A DNA stretch of 64,000 nucleotides from Streptomyces sp. NRRL WC-3618. Its GTDB lineage: Bacteria; Actinomycetota; Actinomycetes; Streptomycetales; Streptomycetaceae. The translations under genes and the position numbers were made by a program. This document shows positions 1 through 9,000 of this stretch, piece after piece (the first letter of the stretch is position 1; each line of letters begins with the position of its first letter). The stretch lies in NCBI RefSeq assembly GCF_001280005.1, contig NZ_LGDW01000455.1:1-64000 (forward strand), given 5' to 3'. The notes beneath the pieces are model-generated. The model saw nothing but the letters and a program-made list of their open reading frames with translations, did not search any database and had not been told where the DNA came from.

Positions 1-102
1 CCCCCCCCACCCCCCGCCGGTCGAACTGGAGACTGACCCCGTGTACCCGAAGCTCGGCATTACCCGTCCCGGCAGCCGGCGCCGGCATGTGCGCGGCCCA
101 CG

Positions 103-1137
103 ATGAGCGCCCGTCGCACCATGCGTGCGTTCGTTCTCAACGCCCCCGGCAAGTACGAGGTCCAGGAGGTCCTCACCCCCGTGGCCGCCCCCGGTGAGGT
201 CGTCGTCGACGTCGAGCGGGTCGGCGTGTGCGGCACCGACATGGAGTTCCACACCGGCGCGATGGCCTATCTCCACCAGGGTCACTCCGCCTATCCGATG
301 CGCCTGGGCCACGAGTGGTCGGGGCGGGTGGCGGCGGTCGGTGCCGGTGTCGACGCCGCGTGGACCGGCCGCCGCGTCATGGGCGACACGATGCTCGGAT
401 GCGGTGTCTGCCGCCGCTGCCTGCGCGGTCGCGGGCATGTGTGCGAGCAGCGCCAGGAGGTCGGCATCCGCGGGGAGCGGGCCGGTGCGCTCGCCGAGCA
501 ACTCGCGGTGCCCGCTTCCTCGTTGCACGCCCTGCCCGACTCCGTCGACGCGGTGCTGGGCGCGTTGGTCGAGCCCGGCGGCAACGCTCTGCGCGCCGCC
601 CGAGCCGCCGAACTCCGGCCCGGTGACCGGGTCCTGGTCCTGGGTCCGGGCACGATCGGTCTCCTGGTCGCGATGTTCGCCCGGGCCGCCGGTGCGGAGG
701 TCCACCTGATGGGCGCGACGGACAGTTCGCTCGCCTTCGCCCGCGACCTGGGCTTCGAGCACGCCTGGCGGGAGGACTCCGTCCCGGATCTGCCGTACGA
801 CGCCGTCGTGGACGCCTCCAACGCGGCCCATCTTCCGGACCTGGCCCTGGAGTTGGTCGAACCGGCGGGCCACGTCGTCTACATCGGGCTGGCCGGCGTA
901 CCCAGCCGTATCGACACCCGCACGCTCGTCCTCAAGGACGTCACCGCGGTCGGCGTCCTGTCCGCCTCCCCCGGCCTCGAGGCCACCATCCGGGCGTACG
1001 CCGAGGGTTCGGTCGACCCGAGGCCGCTCGTCGCCGCGACGGTGGGGCTGGACGACGTCGGAGCCGTCCTCGCGGGTGAACGCCCGGCGGGCGCGGGTCC
1101 AGGACCCAAGTTCCATGTGGACCCGCGCCTGGGCTGA
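103..1137 (+). CDS. Zinc-dependent alcohol dehydrogenase (MDR family)
   Basis: A 344-residue medium-chain dehydrogenase of the threonine dehydrogenase/sorbitol dehydrogenase type. The N-terminal half has the catalytic-zinc ligand motif GVCGTD and a GHEW, followed by a four-cysteine structural-zinc lobe (CGVCRRC...HVC). The Rossmann half has the nucleotide loop VLGPGTIGLL. It should oxidise or reduce a secondary alcohol/ketone with NAD(P); the substrate cannot be read from sequence. Two in-frame ATGs (103 and 121) are possible and neither has a clear ribosome binding site; the shorter form starts MRAFVLNAPG, like most relatives. The gene converges on the E1-beta/E2 gene with a 17-base gap, so membership in the peptide locus is only a guess from proximity. 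Confidence 0.85.
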   Translation: MSARRTMRAFVLNAPGKYEVQEVLTPVAAPGEVVVDVERVGVCGTDMEFHTGAMAYLHQGHSAYPMRLGHEWSGRVAAVGAGVDAAWTGRRVMGDTMLGCGVCRRCLRGRGHVCEQRQEVGIRGERAGALAEQLAVPASSLHALPDSVDAVLGALVEPGGNALRAARAAELRPGDRVLVLGPGTIGLLVAMFARAAGAEVHLMGATDSSLAFARDLGFEHAWREDSVPDLPYDAVVDASNAAHLPDLALELVEPAGHVVYIGLAGVPSRIDTRTLVLKDVTAVGVLSASPGLEATIRAYAEGSVDPRPLVAATVGLDDVGAVLAGERPAGAGPGPKFHVDPRLG

Positions 1138-1154
1138 GCAGGTGCCGGGCCGGC

Positions 1155-3233
1155 TCAGGGGGCGGTGATGCCGTCGATGACGTGACGGAGGAAGCCGGCC
1201 GCGGTGCCGCCGTCGCAGACACGGTGGTCGAAGGTCAGCGACAGGTGGACGATCTCGCGCACCTCCACCCGTCCGTTCACCGCCCAGGGGCGTTCCACGA
1301 GGCGGCCGATACTGAGCATGGCCGTCTGGGGGTGGTTGAGCAGCGGGGTGGCACCGTCCACGCCGAGCACGCCGTAGTTGTTGAGGGTGAACGTGCCGCC
1401 GGTGCGGTGTTCGACGGGGAGCGCGCCTCGTCGGGCCAGGCCGGTGAGGCGGCGCAGTTCGGTGGCGAGGTCGTCCAGGGGCAGCCGGTCGGCGTCCCGT
1501 ACGACGGGGACGACCAGCCCGTCGTCGGTCTGCGCGGCGAAACCCAGGTGCACCTGCGGCAGCCGGACGATCTCCGAACGGGCGTCGTCCACCCGGGCGT
1601 TCAGCGCGGGGAAGGCGGCGAGCCCGGTGAGAGCGGCCCTGGCCAGCAGGGGCAGAAGACCCGTGCCGAGGGTGTCACGGGCGGCGAGCAGGGCGGTGGC
1701 GTCGGCGTCCGCCCAGATGGTGACGGCGGGGGTGTCCCGGTGGGTGCGGGCGAACTTCTCGGCGACCGCGTCCAACGGGAGCCGGAGTCCGGGCTGCCGG
1801 TCGGCTGGCGCGGCGCTGGGCCCGTTGTTCACCGGCCTGTTCTGTGGCCGGCTCTGTGGCTGGTTCTGCGACGTGTGCTGTGCCGGTGCCACACCGTTTC
1901 TCGTGGCCCGGCGCGCCCCGCCCGTCCCGTACCCGGTGAGGACCGCGCCCGAGTCGCCCTCGGGGGCGGCCTCCGCCACCGACAGCAGCGGCGCGCCCAC
2001 CTCGACGATCTCGCCGGCGCGACAGTGCAGGGCGGTCACGGTCCCGGCGAAGGGCGTCGGGAGGGCGACCACGGACTTGGCCGTCTCGACCTCGACGACG
2101 GGCTGGTCATGCGTGACGCTGTCGCCCACGGCGACCGTCCACTCCAGCACCTCGGCCTCGGCCAGCCCCTCGCCCAGGTCCGGCAGCAGGAAGGTGCGGT
2201 CCCCGGGAGCCGGCTCCACCTCGGTGAGGGACACCGGCGTCGGCCGCCGTCCGCCCTGGCCGCCGTCCGGCAGCAGGCGGCGGAGCCCCGCCAGCACCCG
2301 GCCGACGCCCGGCAGATGGGCATCCTCCAGCAGGGGCGGCGGATACGGGATGTCGAGGCCGGTGACGCGCAGTACCGGCGCGCGCAGCGCGTCGAAGCAG
2401 CGCTCCTGCACCCGGGCCGCGATCTCGGCGCCGACACCGGCGAACCCCTGAGACTCGTGCACCACCAGGCAGCGGCCGGTGCGCCGTACGGAAGCGGTGA
2501 GCGCGTGGTCGTCGAGCGGGACGAGGGTGCGCAGGTCCAGCACCTCCACGTCGAGGCCCTCGGCCACCGCCTCCCGCGCCGCGGCCAGGGCTACGGCGAC
2601 CGACGGGCCGTACGCGACGAGCGTGGCGTCGGTGCCGGGTCGACGCACCGCGGCCGTACCGAACGGGCTGGTGGTGAGGGGGAGTTGGATGTCCTCCTTG
2701 GTCCAGTAATGGCGCTTGGGTTCCAGGAAGACCACGGGGTCCGGGTCCTCGATCGCCTCCCGCAGCAGCGAGTACGCGTCGCCGACCGTGGCGGGGGTGA
2801 CGACCTTCAGGCCGGCCGTGTGCGCGTAGTAGGCCTCGCTGGAGTCGCTGTGGTGCTCGACTCCGCCGATGCCGCCGCCGTACGGGATGCGGACGACCAT
2901 GGGCAGGGCGAGGGTGCCGCGGGTGCGGTTGCGGAACTTGGCCACATGGGAGGCGATCTGTTCGAACGCCGGGTAGGCGAACGCGTCGAACTGCATCTCC
3001 ACCACCGGCCGGAATCCGGCCATGGCCATACCGACGGCGAGGCCGGCGATGCCCGCCTCCGCGACCGGGGTGTCGAAGCAGCGGCGGTCGCCGAAGGTGT
3101 CCGCGAGCCCGTCGGTGACCCGGAAGACACCGCCGAGCCGGCCGACGTCCTCGCCGAAGACGACGACGCGTTCGTCCGCCGTGAGCGCGTCCCGCAAAGC
3201 GGTGTTGAGGGCCTGTGCCATCGTGGCCGCCAT
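1155..3233 (-). CDS. Branched-chain 2-oxoacid dehydrogenase E1-beta fused to E2 acyltransferase
   Basis: A 692-residue fusion of two normally separate subunits. Residues 1 to about 325 are a complete E1-beta (transketolase pyrimidine and C-terminal domains, e.g. GEDVGRLGGVFRVT). Residues about 345-422 are a lipoyl domain with the lipoyl-lysine motif VETAKS at Lys386. After a Gln/Asn/Pro-rich linker (about 423-480), residues about 483-692 form the E2 catalytic domain with an intact acyltransferase motif DHRVCDG (His670). I see no peripheral subunit-binding domain between lipoyl and catalytic domains, which makes sense if covalent fusion replaces E1 docking. The start lies one base after the E1-alpha stop, so the two are co-translated. 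The complex would turn branched 2-oxoacids (from Val, Leu, Ile) into acyl-CoAs; E3 must come from elsewhere in the genome. Confidence 0.9.
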   Translation of the reverse strand: MAATMAQALNTALRDALTADERVVVFGEDVGRLGGVFRVTDGLADTFGDRRCFDTPVAEAGIAGLAVGMAMAGFRPVVEMQFDAFAYPAFEQIASHVAKFRNRTRGTLALPMVVRIPYGGGIGGVEHHSDSSEAYYAHTAGLKVVTPATVGDAYSLLREAIEDPDPVVFLEPKRHYWTKEDIQLPLTTSPFGTAAVRRPGTDATLVAYGPSVAVALAAAREAVAEGLDVEVLDLRTLVPLDDHALTASVRRTGRCLVVHESQGFAGVGAEIAARVQERCFDALRAPVLRVTGLDIPYPPPLLEDAHLPGVGRVLAGLRRLLPDGGQGGRRPTPVSLTEVEPAPGDRTFLLPDLGEGLAEAEVLEWTVAVGDSVTHDQPVVEVETAKSVVALPTPFAGTVTALHCRAGEIVEVGAPLLSVAEAAPEGDSGAVLTGYGTGGARRATRNGVAPAQHTSQNQPQSRPQNRPVNNGPSAAPADRQPGLRLPLDAVAEKFARTHRDTPAVTIWADADATALLAARDTLGTGLLPLLARAALTGLAAFPALNARVDDARSEIVRLPQVHLGFAAQTDDGLVVPVVRDADRLPLDDLATELRRLTGLARRGALPVEHRTGGTFTLNNYGVLGVDGATPLLNHPQTAMLSIGRLVERPWAVNGRVEVREIVHLSLTFDHRVCDGGTAAGFLRHVIDGITAP

Positions 3234-3234
3234 C

Positions 3235-4419
3235 TCAGTTTCCCTCCAACTCGGCTCGCAGGGCGGCGCGTTGCTCGGTCAGTTGCGGGGTCGGGGCGCT
3301 GAACACATGGTCGAACAGCGCGAGCGGGTCCGGTGCGGGGTCCTCGGCGAGCCTGATCCGCACGTCGGCGGCGTACGCCTCGGCCTCCGCCGCCGCTGCC
3401 GTGACGTCGTCCTCGGTGAGCATGCCGCGCTCGCGCAGCCAGTTCTCCAGCCGGTCGATCGGGTCGCGCCCGCGCCAGTGCTCGGCCTCCTCGGCCGGAC
3501 GGTAGCGGGAAGGGTCGTCGGCGCTGGTGTGCGGGGCCATCCGGTAGGTGTGCGCCTCGATCAGCCAGGGGCCGCCGCCCGCGCGCGCTTCCTCGACCGC
3601 CCTGCCCAGGACGGCGAGTACGGCCGCGACATCGTTGCCATCCACCTGTTCGGAGCGGACGCCGTAACCGATTCCCTTGTACGCCAGGCTCGGTGCCGCG
3701 CTCTGAGCGGAGAGCGGGACGGAGATGGCGTAGCGGTTGTTCTGCACCAGGAAGACCACGGGCGCCCGCAGGACGCCCGCGATGCCCAGTGCCTCGTGGA
3801 AGTCGCCCTCGCTGGTGGCGCCGTCGCCGACGAGCGCGAGGGCGACCGTGTCCGTGCCCTTGAGGCGTTCGCCGTGGGCCAGCCCGGTGGCGTGGGTGGC
3901 GTGGGTGGCCAGCGGGGTGCACTGGGGTGCGGTGCGGTGGCGTACGGGGTCGTAGCCGCAGTGGCCGTCGCCGCGCAGCAGGGTCAGCGCCTCGACGGGG
4001 TCGATGCCCCGGCTGACCAGCGCCACGCAGTCGCGGTAGGTGGGGAACAGCCAGTCGGTCGGGCGCAGTGCCAGCGCGGCACCCACCTGGCAGGCCTCCT
4101 GGCCGAGGCTGGACGGGTGGACCGCCAGCCGGCCCTGGCGGGCCAGCGCGGTCGCCTGTTCGTCGAAGCGTCGCCCGAGAACCATTTTCCGGTAGGCCGC
4201 CAGCAGCACGCCGGAATCCGGCATTTCGTAGTTCCCGCGATCCGGGGCCGGGCCAGCCGAATCAGTCGATTCGATCTGATCGCCTGTCGGCGTTTCTCCC
4301 TTAAAGGGGAAAAAGCGTACCGGAACTTGGGATGGAAGCCATTGCGAAGGCGAAAGTGAGGGCGCGAACAGCGGATCCGCCCGCTCGGCCACTGCTTCGT
4401 TCGTCGGTTGGTCGCCCAA
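3235..4419 (-). CDS. Branched-chain 2-oxoacid dehydrogenase E1-alpha subunit
   Basis: A 394-residue thiamine-diphosphate E1-alpha subunit. The ThDP/Mg motif runs from GDG (198-200) to NN (227-228), followed by RYAISVP and the phosphorylation-loop-like YRMAPHTSADDPSRYR. The family-typical N-terminal stretch VRFFPFKG (about 34-41) argues for an upstream start; the frame opens with TTG at 4419 preceded by GGCGGAG, and no better start is visible. It is the first gene of a two-gene operon with the E1-beta/E2 fusion and is divergent from the cysteate-synthase-like gene. Position next to an NRPS whose first module begins with a C domain suggests, but does not prove, that it supplies branched acyl-CoA to the peptide. 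Confidence 0.88.
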   Translation of the reverse strand: MGDQPTNEAVAERADPLFAPSLSPSQWLPSQVPVRFFPFKGETPTGDQIESTDSAGPAPDRGNYEMPDSGVLLAAYRKMVLGRRFDEQATALARQGRLAVHPSSLGQEACQVGAALALRPTDWLFPTYRDCVALVSRGIDPVEALTLLRGDGHCGYDPVRHRTAPQCTPLATHATHATGLAHGERLKGTDTVALALVGDGATSEGDFHEALGIAGVLRAPVVFLVQNNRYAISVPLSAQSAAPSLAYKGIGYGVRSEQVDGNDVAAVLAVLGRAVEEARAGGGPWLIEAHTYRMAPHTSADDPSRYRPAEEAEHWRGRDPIDRLENWLRERGMLTEDDVTAAAAEAEAYAADVRIRLAEDPAPDPLALFDHVFSAPTPQLTEQRAALRAELEGN

Positions 4420-4671
4420 TTCTCCGCCGTCCTCTCCATCACGACGCGTGCGCGCCCCGAGTGCTCCACCAGGGCTAACACAGCTTCACCTCTCCATCAG
4501 AGAAGGGAAGATGAAGCGGAACTGAACTCTCCACTGGTGTGGACCACCTCACTTGACTGAACCGAACGTCAATCCATCGTTGGTGCGACGGCTATGCGCG
4601 GGTCACCTTTCCTTCGCATGACTCCGGCTGCAATTGACCCGCGAAGCACGGTCCTGCGGAAGGCAATGGAA
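4420..4671. promoter_or_regulatory. Divergent promoter region of the peptide locus
   Basis: This gap separates the minus-strand dehydrogenase operon from the plus-strand NRPS operon and must hold both promoters. On the plus strand TTGACT at 4553-4558 could be a -35 box; the hexamer 17 bases later (ATCGTT) is a poor -10, so the call is weak. The ribosome binding site GGAAGG at 4658-4663 belongs to the plus-strand gene. I see no recognisable riboswitch and no strong inverted repeat. Confidence 0.4.
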
Positions 4672-5991
4672 ATGTCCCCCGTACACCCCCAAGTACGCCC
4701 GGGAAATCGTCACTACACACTCGTCTGTTCCTCCTGCGGTACCGGCTACGAGGACGACGGCCTGATTCTCGACTGCTCCCGACCGCACGATCCGGCGTTC
4801 CTGCGCACCGAGTACTCCACACCAGCCGGGTACGGGGGTGCCGGCGGACGCACCGGCACCGGGCTGTTCCGCCACGCCCCGCTGCTGCCGGTGGCGCGGA
4901 CCTTCCCCGGCGTGCCCGGCCCGGTCGTCCAGCGCGCCGACCGGCTCGGCCGGCGCATCGGCCTCGACCAGTTGTGGGTCGCCTTCAACGGGTACTGGCC
5001 GGAACGCGGGGCTCAGTTGCCGACCTGCACCTTCAAGGACTTCGAGGCGTACACGGTGCTCGGCCGGCTGCCCGCCGACCCGCCCGTGCTGGTGATCCCG
5101 TCGGCGGGCAACACCGCCGCCGCCTTCGCCTGGGCCGCGACCCTCCATCAAGTACCCTGTCTGCTCGTCGTACCCGCCCCGGCACTGGCCGGTCTGCGCT
5201 TTCCCGCCCCACTCGACCCCTGCGTACGCGTCGTCGCCCTCGACGGCGCCACCTACAGCGACGCCATCGCCTGCGCCGACCTGCTGGCCCAACTGCCCGG
5301 ACACCAGGCGGAGGGCGGCAGCCGCAACGTCGGGCGCCGCGACGGTCTGGGCACCGTGATGCTGGCGGCTGCCGAGGCGATCGGTCGCCTCCCGCAGACG
5401 TACGTACAGGCGGTCGGTAGCGGTACGGGAGCCATCGGCGCCCATGAGGCGGCGCGCCGGATCCGGACCGGCGACGAGGCGCTGCCGCGCCTGCTGATGT
5501 GTCAGAACGCCCCGTTCGCCCCGCTGTTCGAGGCCTGGCGGTCCGGCGGCCGGGCCGCGGCACACCGGGAACACGAGCCGCTGGCCCGTGAACTGACCAA
5601 CCGGCGGCCGCCGTTCACCGTCCACGGCGGCGTGCGCGATGTGCTCACGGAGAGCGGCGGCGACGTGCTGTGTGTTGACAACGTTGCCGCTCTCGCCGCC
5701 ATGGAGCTGTTCGAGGAGACCGAGGGCATCGACATCGAACCGGGCGCGGGAGTCGCGCTGGCCGCCCTCGCGGACGCGGTACGTGCCGGGCTCGTCGACC
5801 GCGACGAACTGGTCCTCCTCAACATCACGGGCGGCGGCCGGGCCCGGCAGGCCCGCGACCTGCGGCTCGTCCCCGCCGAGCCCTGGCTGCGCGTGCCCTG
5901 GCCCACCACCGGCGACGGCCCGCGCACGGTCGCCGAGCAGGTCGTCCGGCACCTGACGTACGCGCCCGCCGCTGCCGCAGCGGCCCGTTGA
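4672..5991 (+). CDS. Cysteate synthase-like PLP enzyme
   Basis: About 439 residues; fold type II PLP enzyme of the threonine synthase superfamily. It matches archaeal cysteate synthase (O-phospho-L-serine plus sulfite to L-cysteate) along its length: N-terminal CSSC pair (19-22) and HYTLVC start, [17 protein letters not shown] with the presumed PLP lysine Lys122, the SAGNT loop (144-148), [47 protein letters not shown] and a C-terminal NITGGG. Several of these blocks are, from memory, specific to the cysteate branch rather than ordinary ThrC. Start ATG 4672 is chosen because GGAAGG sits 8 bases upstream; ATG 4594 or 4666 would add an unconserved leader. It opens the NRPS operon, 61 bases before the first NRPS gene, so its amino acid is probably a building block. 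Real activity could still be another beta- or gamma-replacement. Confidence 0.8.
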   Translation: MSPVHPQVRPGNRHYTLVCSSCGTGYEDDGLILDCSRPHDPAFLRTEYSTPAGYGGAGGRTGTGLFRHAPLLPVARTFPGVPGPVVQRADRLGRRIGLDQLWVAFNGYWPERGAQLPTCTFKDFEAYTVLGRLPADPPVLVIPSAGNTAAAFAWAATLHQVPCLLVVPAPALAGLRFPAPLDPCVRVVALDGATYSDAIACADLLAQLPGHQAEGGSRNVGRRDGLGTVMLAAAEAIGRLPQTYVQAVGSGTGAIGAHEAARRIRTGDEALPRLLMCQNAPFAPLFEAWRSGGRAAAHREHEPLARELTNRRPPFTVHGGVRDVLTESGGDVLCVDNVAALAAMELFEETEGIDIEPGAGVALAALADAVRAGLVDRDELVLLNITGGGRARQARDLRLVPAEPWLRVPWPTTGDGPRTVAEQVVRHLTYAPAAAAAAR

Positions 5992-6052
5992 CGCACCACC
6001 TCCCCCACAGCACCGCACCCTCACTCCCCCACACCCCCACCGGAGCCCGCCG

Positions 6053-9000
6053 ATGACCGTAAGCCGTGGCCTGGAGCCGTCCGCCGCCCAGCGCTCGATG
6101 TGGTTCGGCCAGCGGCTCGACGGCGCCGGTGCCGCCTACAACGTAGGCGAGTACACCGAGATCCACGGGCCCGTCGACCCGGAGCTGTTCCGTACGGCCG
6201 TACGGCTGGTGGTGGACGCGACCGAGACGCTGCGGTCCCGGTTCGCGGCGGACGACGACGGTGTGCGGCTGCTGGTGGACGCCGGTCCCGCGTGGACGAT
6301 GCCCGTCGTCGTCTCGGCGGGGGCAGAGGCCGCGCGGGAGTGGATGGCGGACGACTTCGGCACTGCCTTCGACCTGTTCCGAGGCCCGTTGTTCCGGTAC
6401 GCGTTGCTGTGCGTCGCGGACGACCACTGGATCTGGTACCAGGCGTACGATCACATCGCTGTCGACGGCTTCAGCTGCTCTCTGATCGCCCGCCGGGTGG
6501 CCGACGCGTACACCGCGCTCGCGGCAGGCGCTGCGCACAACCCGCCACCCGCGCCCCTCGCCCCGCTGATCACCGCCGACCAGGCCTACCGCGCCGACGG
6601 GCGGCACGAACGCGATCGCGCCCACTGGACGAACGCCCTCGCCGGCCGGCCCGACCCGGTGAGCCTGTCCGCCCGGCCGCCCCAGGTCGGCGACCGCTTC
6701 CTGCGCCGCACCGGCCATCTCCCCGAGCCCGCCGGGGACTTGGTCCACTCCGCCGCCGAACTCGCCGGTACCCGCTGGTCGCGCGTGGTCCTCGCGGCGA
6801 CGGCCGCCTATCTGCACCGGCTCACCGGCGCCCATGACATCGTCCTCGGCCTCGCGGTCACCGCCCGGCAGAGCGAGACGGAACTCGCGACCCCGGGCAT
6901 GGCGTCCAACGTGCTGCCCCTGCGGCTGTCCGTACGCCCGGACACCCCGGCCACCGACCTCGTACGCCAGGCCGCCCGGGCCACCCGCGACCTGCTGGCC
7001 CATCAGCGCCACCGGGGCGAGGAGCTGCGCCGCGACCTGAACTGGCCGCAGGACGGCCCCCGTTACTTCGGGCCTGTCGTCAACATCATGGCCTTCGGAC
7101 CGGAGTTGCGCTTCGCCGGACACCCGACCACTCGCCACAACCTGTCCACGGGCCCGGTCGAGGACCTCGCGGTCAACGTCTACGACCGCGCCGACGGCCA
7201 GGGCGTCCGGGTCGATCTCGACGCCAGTCCCGAGCACTACGCCGACGCCGAACTCACCGCCCACCACCGGCGTTTTGGCCACTTCGTGGAACGGTTCGCG
7301 GCTGCGGCCACGGAGCCCGGCACGGTCGTGGGGCGGGTGGCACTGACGCTCCCCGGCGAGCAGGCGCGGCTCGACGGTCCGGCTCCCGCCTCCGTCGTAC
7401 GTGGGGGTGGTATGCCGGGACTGTTCGCGGCCCGCGTGGCAGCCGACCCCGACGGGATCGCCGTCGTCCACGGCGAACAGACCATCACTCGCAGCGAGTT
7501 GAACGCCCGCGCGAACCGGCTCGCCCACCGTCTGCTCCGGCTCGGCGTCCGGCCCGAGGACCGGGTCGCGGTCCTGACGCACCGCTCCGACGAGCTGATC
7601 GTGGCGTTGCTGGCCGTCCTCAAGGCGGGCGGCGCGTACGTCGGACTCGATCCGCGCGCCCCGGCCGCCCGTACCCGGCGGATCCTCACGGAGACCGGCG
7701 CGCCGGTACTGCTGTCGGACACCGCCGACGGCAGCGCGTACGACGGCCTCCGCGTCGTCACCTGCAGCGACCCCTCGCTCGTCACCGAGCCCGACAGCGA
7801 CCCCGAAGTGCCCCTACACCCCGACCAGTTGGCCTACGTCAGCTACACCTCGGGCTCCACCGGTACGCCCAAGGGGGTCGCCGTCACCCATCGGGACGTC
7901 GTCGCGCTGGCCGCCGACTCGGCGTTCGGGGGCGGCGCGCACGCACGGGTGCTCGTCCATTCGCCGACCGCCTTCGACGCGTCCACGTACGAGATGTGGG
8001 TGCCCTTGCTGGGCGGGGGCACGGCCGTGGTCGCGGGGGCCGAAGAGGACATCGACGCCGCCGGGGTCGCCCGGCTGACGGCTCGGCACGGACTGACGGC
8101 GCTGTGGCTGACCGCCGGGTTGTTCCGGCTCGTCGCCGAGCAGGATCCGGGCTGCTTCGCCGGGCTGCGCCAGGTGTGGGCCGGCGGCGAGGCCGTCCCC
8201 GCGTCCGCGGTGCGCCGGGTCCTGGCGGCGTGTCCCGGTCTGACGGTCACCAATGGCTACGGCCCGACCGAGACGACCACTTTCGCCACCTGCCGACCCT
8301 GCCCGGACGGCGCCGGGGTGCCCGACGCGCTGCCGATCGGCCGACCGCTCGACGGGATGCGTGCCTATGTGCTCGACGGTGCCCTGCGGCCCCTTCCGGC
8401 GGGCGTCGTCGGTGAGCTGTACGTGGCCGGGCCCGGTGTGGCGCGCGGCTACCTCGGCCGCCCCGAGGCGACCGCCGAACGCTTCACCGCCGATCCGTTC
8501 GGCCCGCCGGGCGCCCGTATGTACCGCACCGGGGACCGCGTCCGCCTGGACGGGAACGGCGAGCTGGAGTTCCACGGGCGGGCCGACGGTCAGGTCAAGC
8601 TGCGCGGTTTCCGCGTCGAGCCCGGCGAGGTCGAGACGGTGCTCGCCGCGCATCCGCAGGTCGCCCAGGCGGTCGTGGTCGTCCGCGAGGACCGCCCCGG
8701 CGACCGGCGCCTGGTCGCCTACGTGGTGCCCGCCCCGGGGGCGGCACCCGAGCCGGAGGGCCTGCGCGCCCACGTCGCCGAACATCTGCCCGGCCACCTG
8801 GTCCCCTCCGCCGTCGCGTCGTTGGACCGGCTGCCGCTGACCGCCAACGGCAAGCTGGACCGTGCCGCCCTGCCGGTCCCCCCGGTGGAGAGCGGCGGCA
8901 GCCGCGCCGGGCGGGCCCCGCGGACCTCGCAGGAGGAGGACCTCTGCGGTCTCTTCGCGCACGTCCTGGGTCTGTCCTCGGTCGGCCCGGACGACAGCTT

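Noticed and set aside
1..102. C-tract at the window edge as a repeat or origin element
   Set aside because: Short homopolymer-like runs are common in this genome and nothing else supports a function; no gene is visible here.
1182..3302. Plus-strand frame opposite the E1-beta/E2 fusion
   Set aside because: Antisense shadow; the minus-strand product has complete catalytic motifs.
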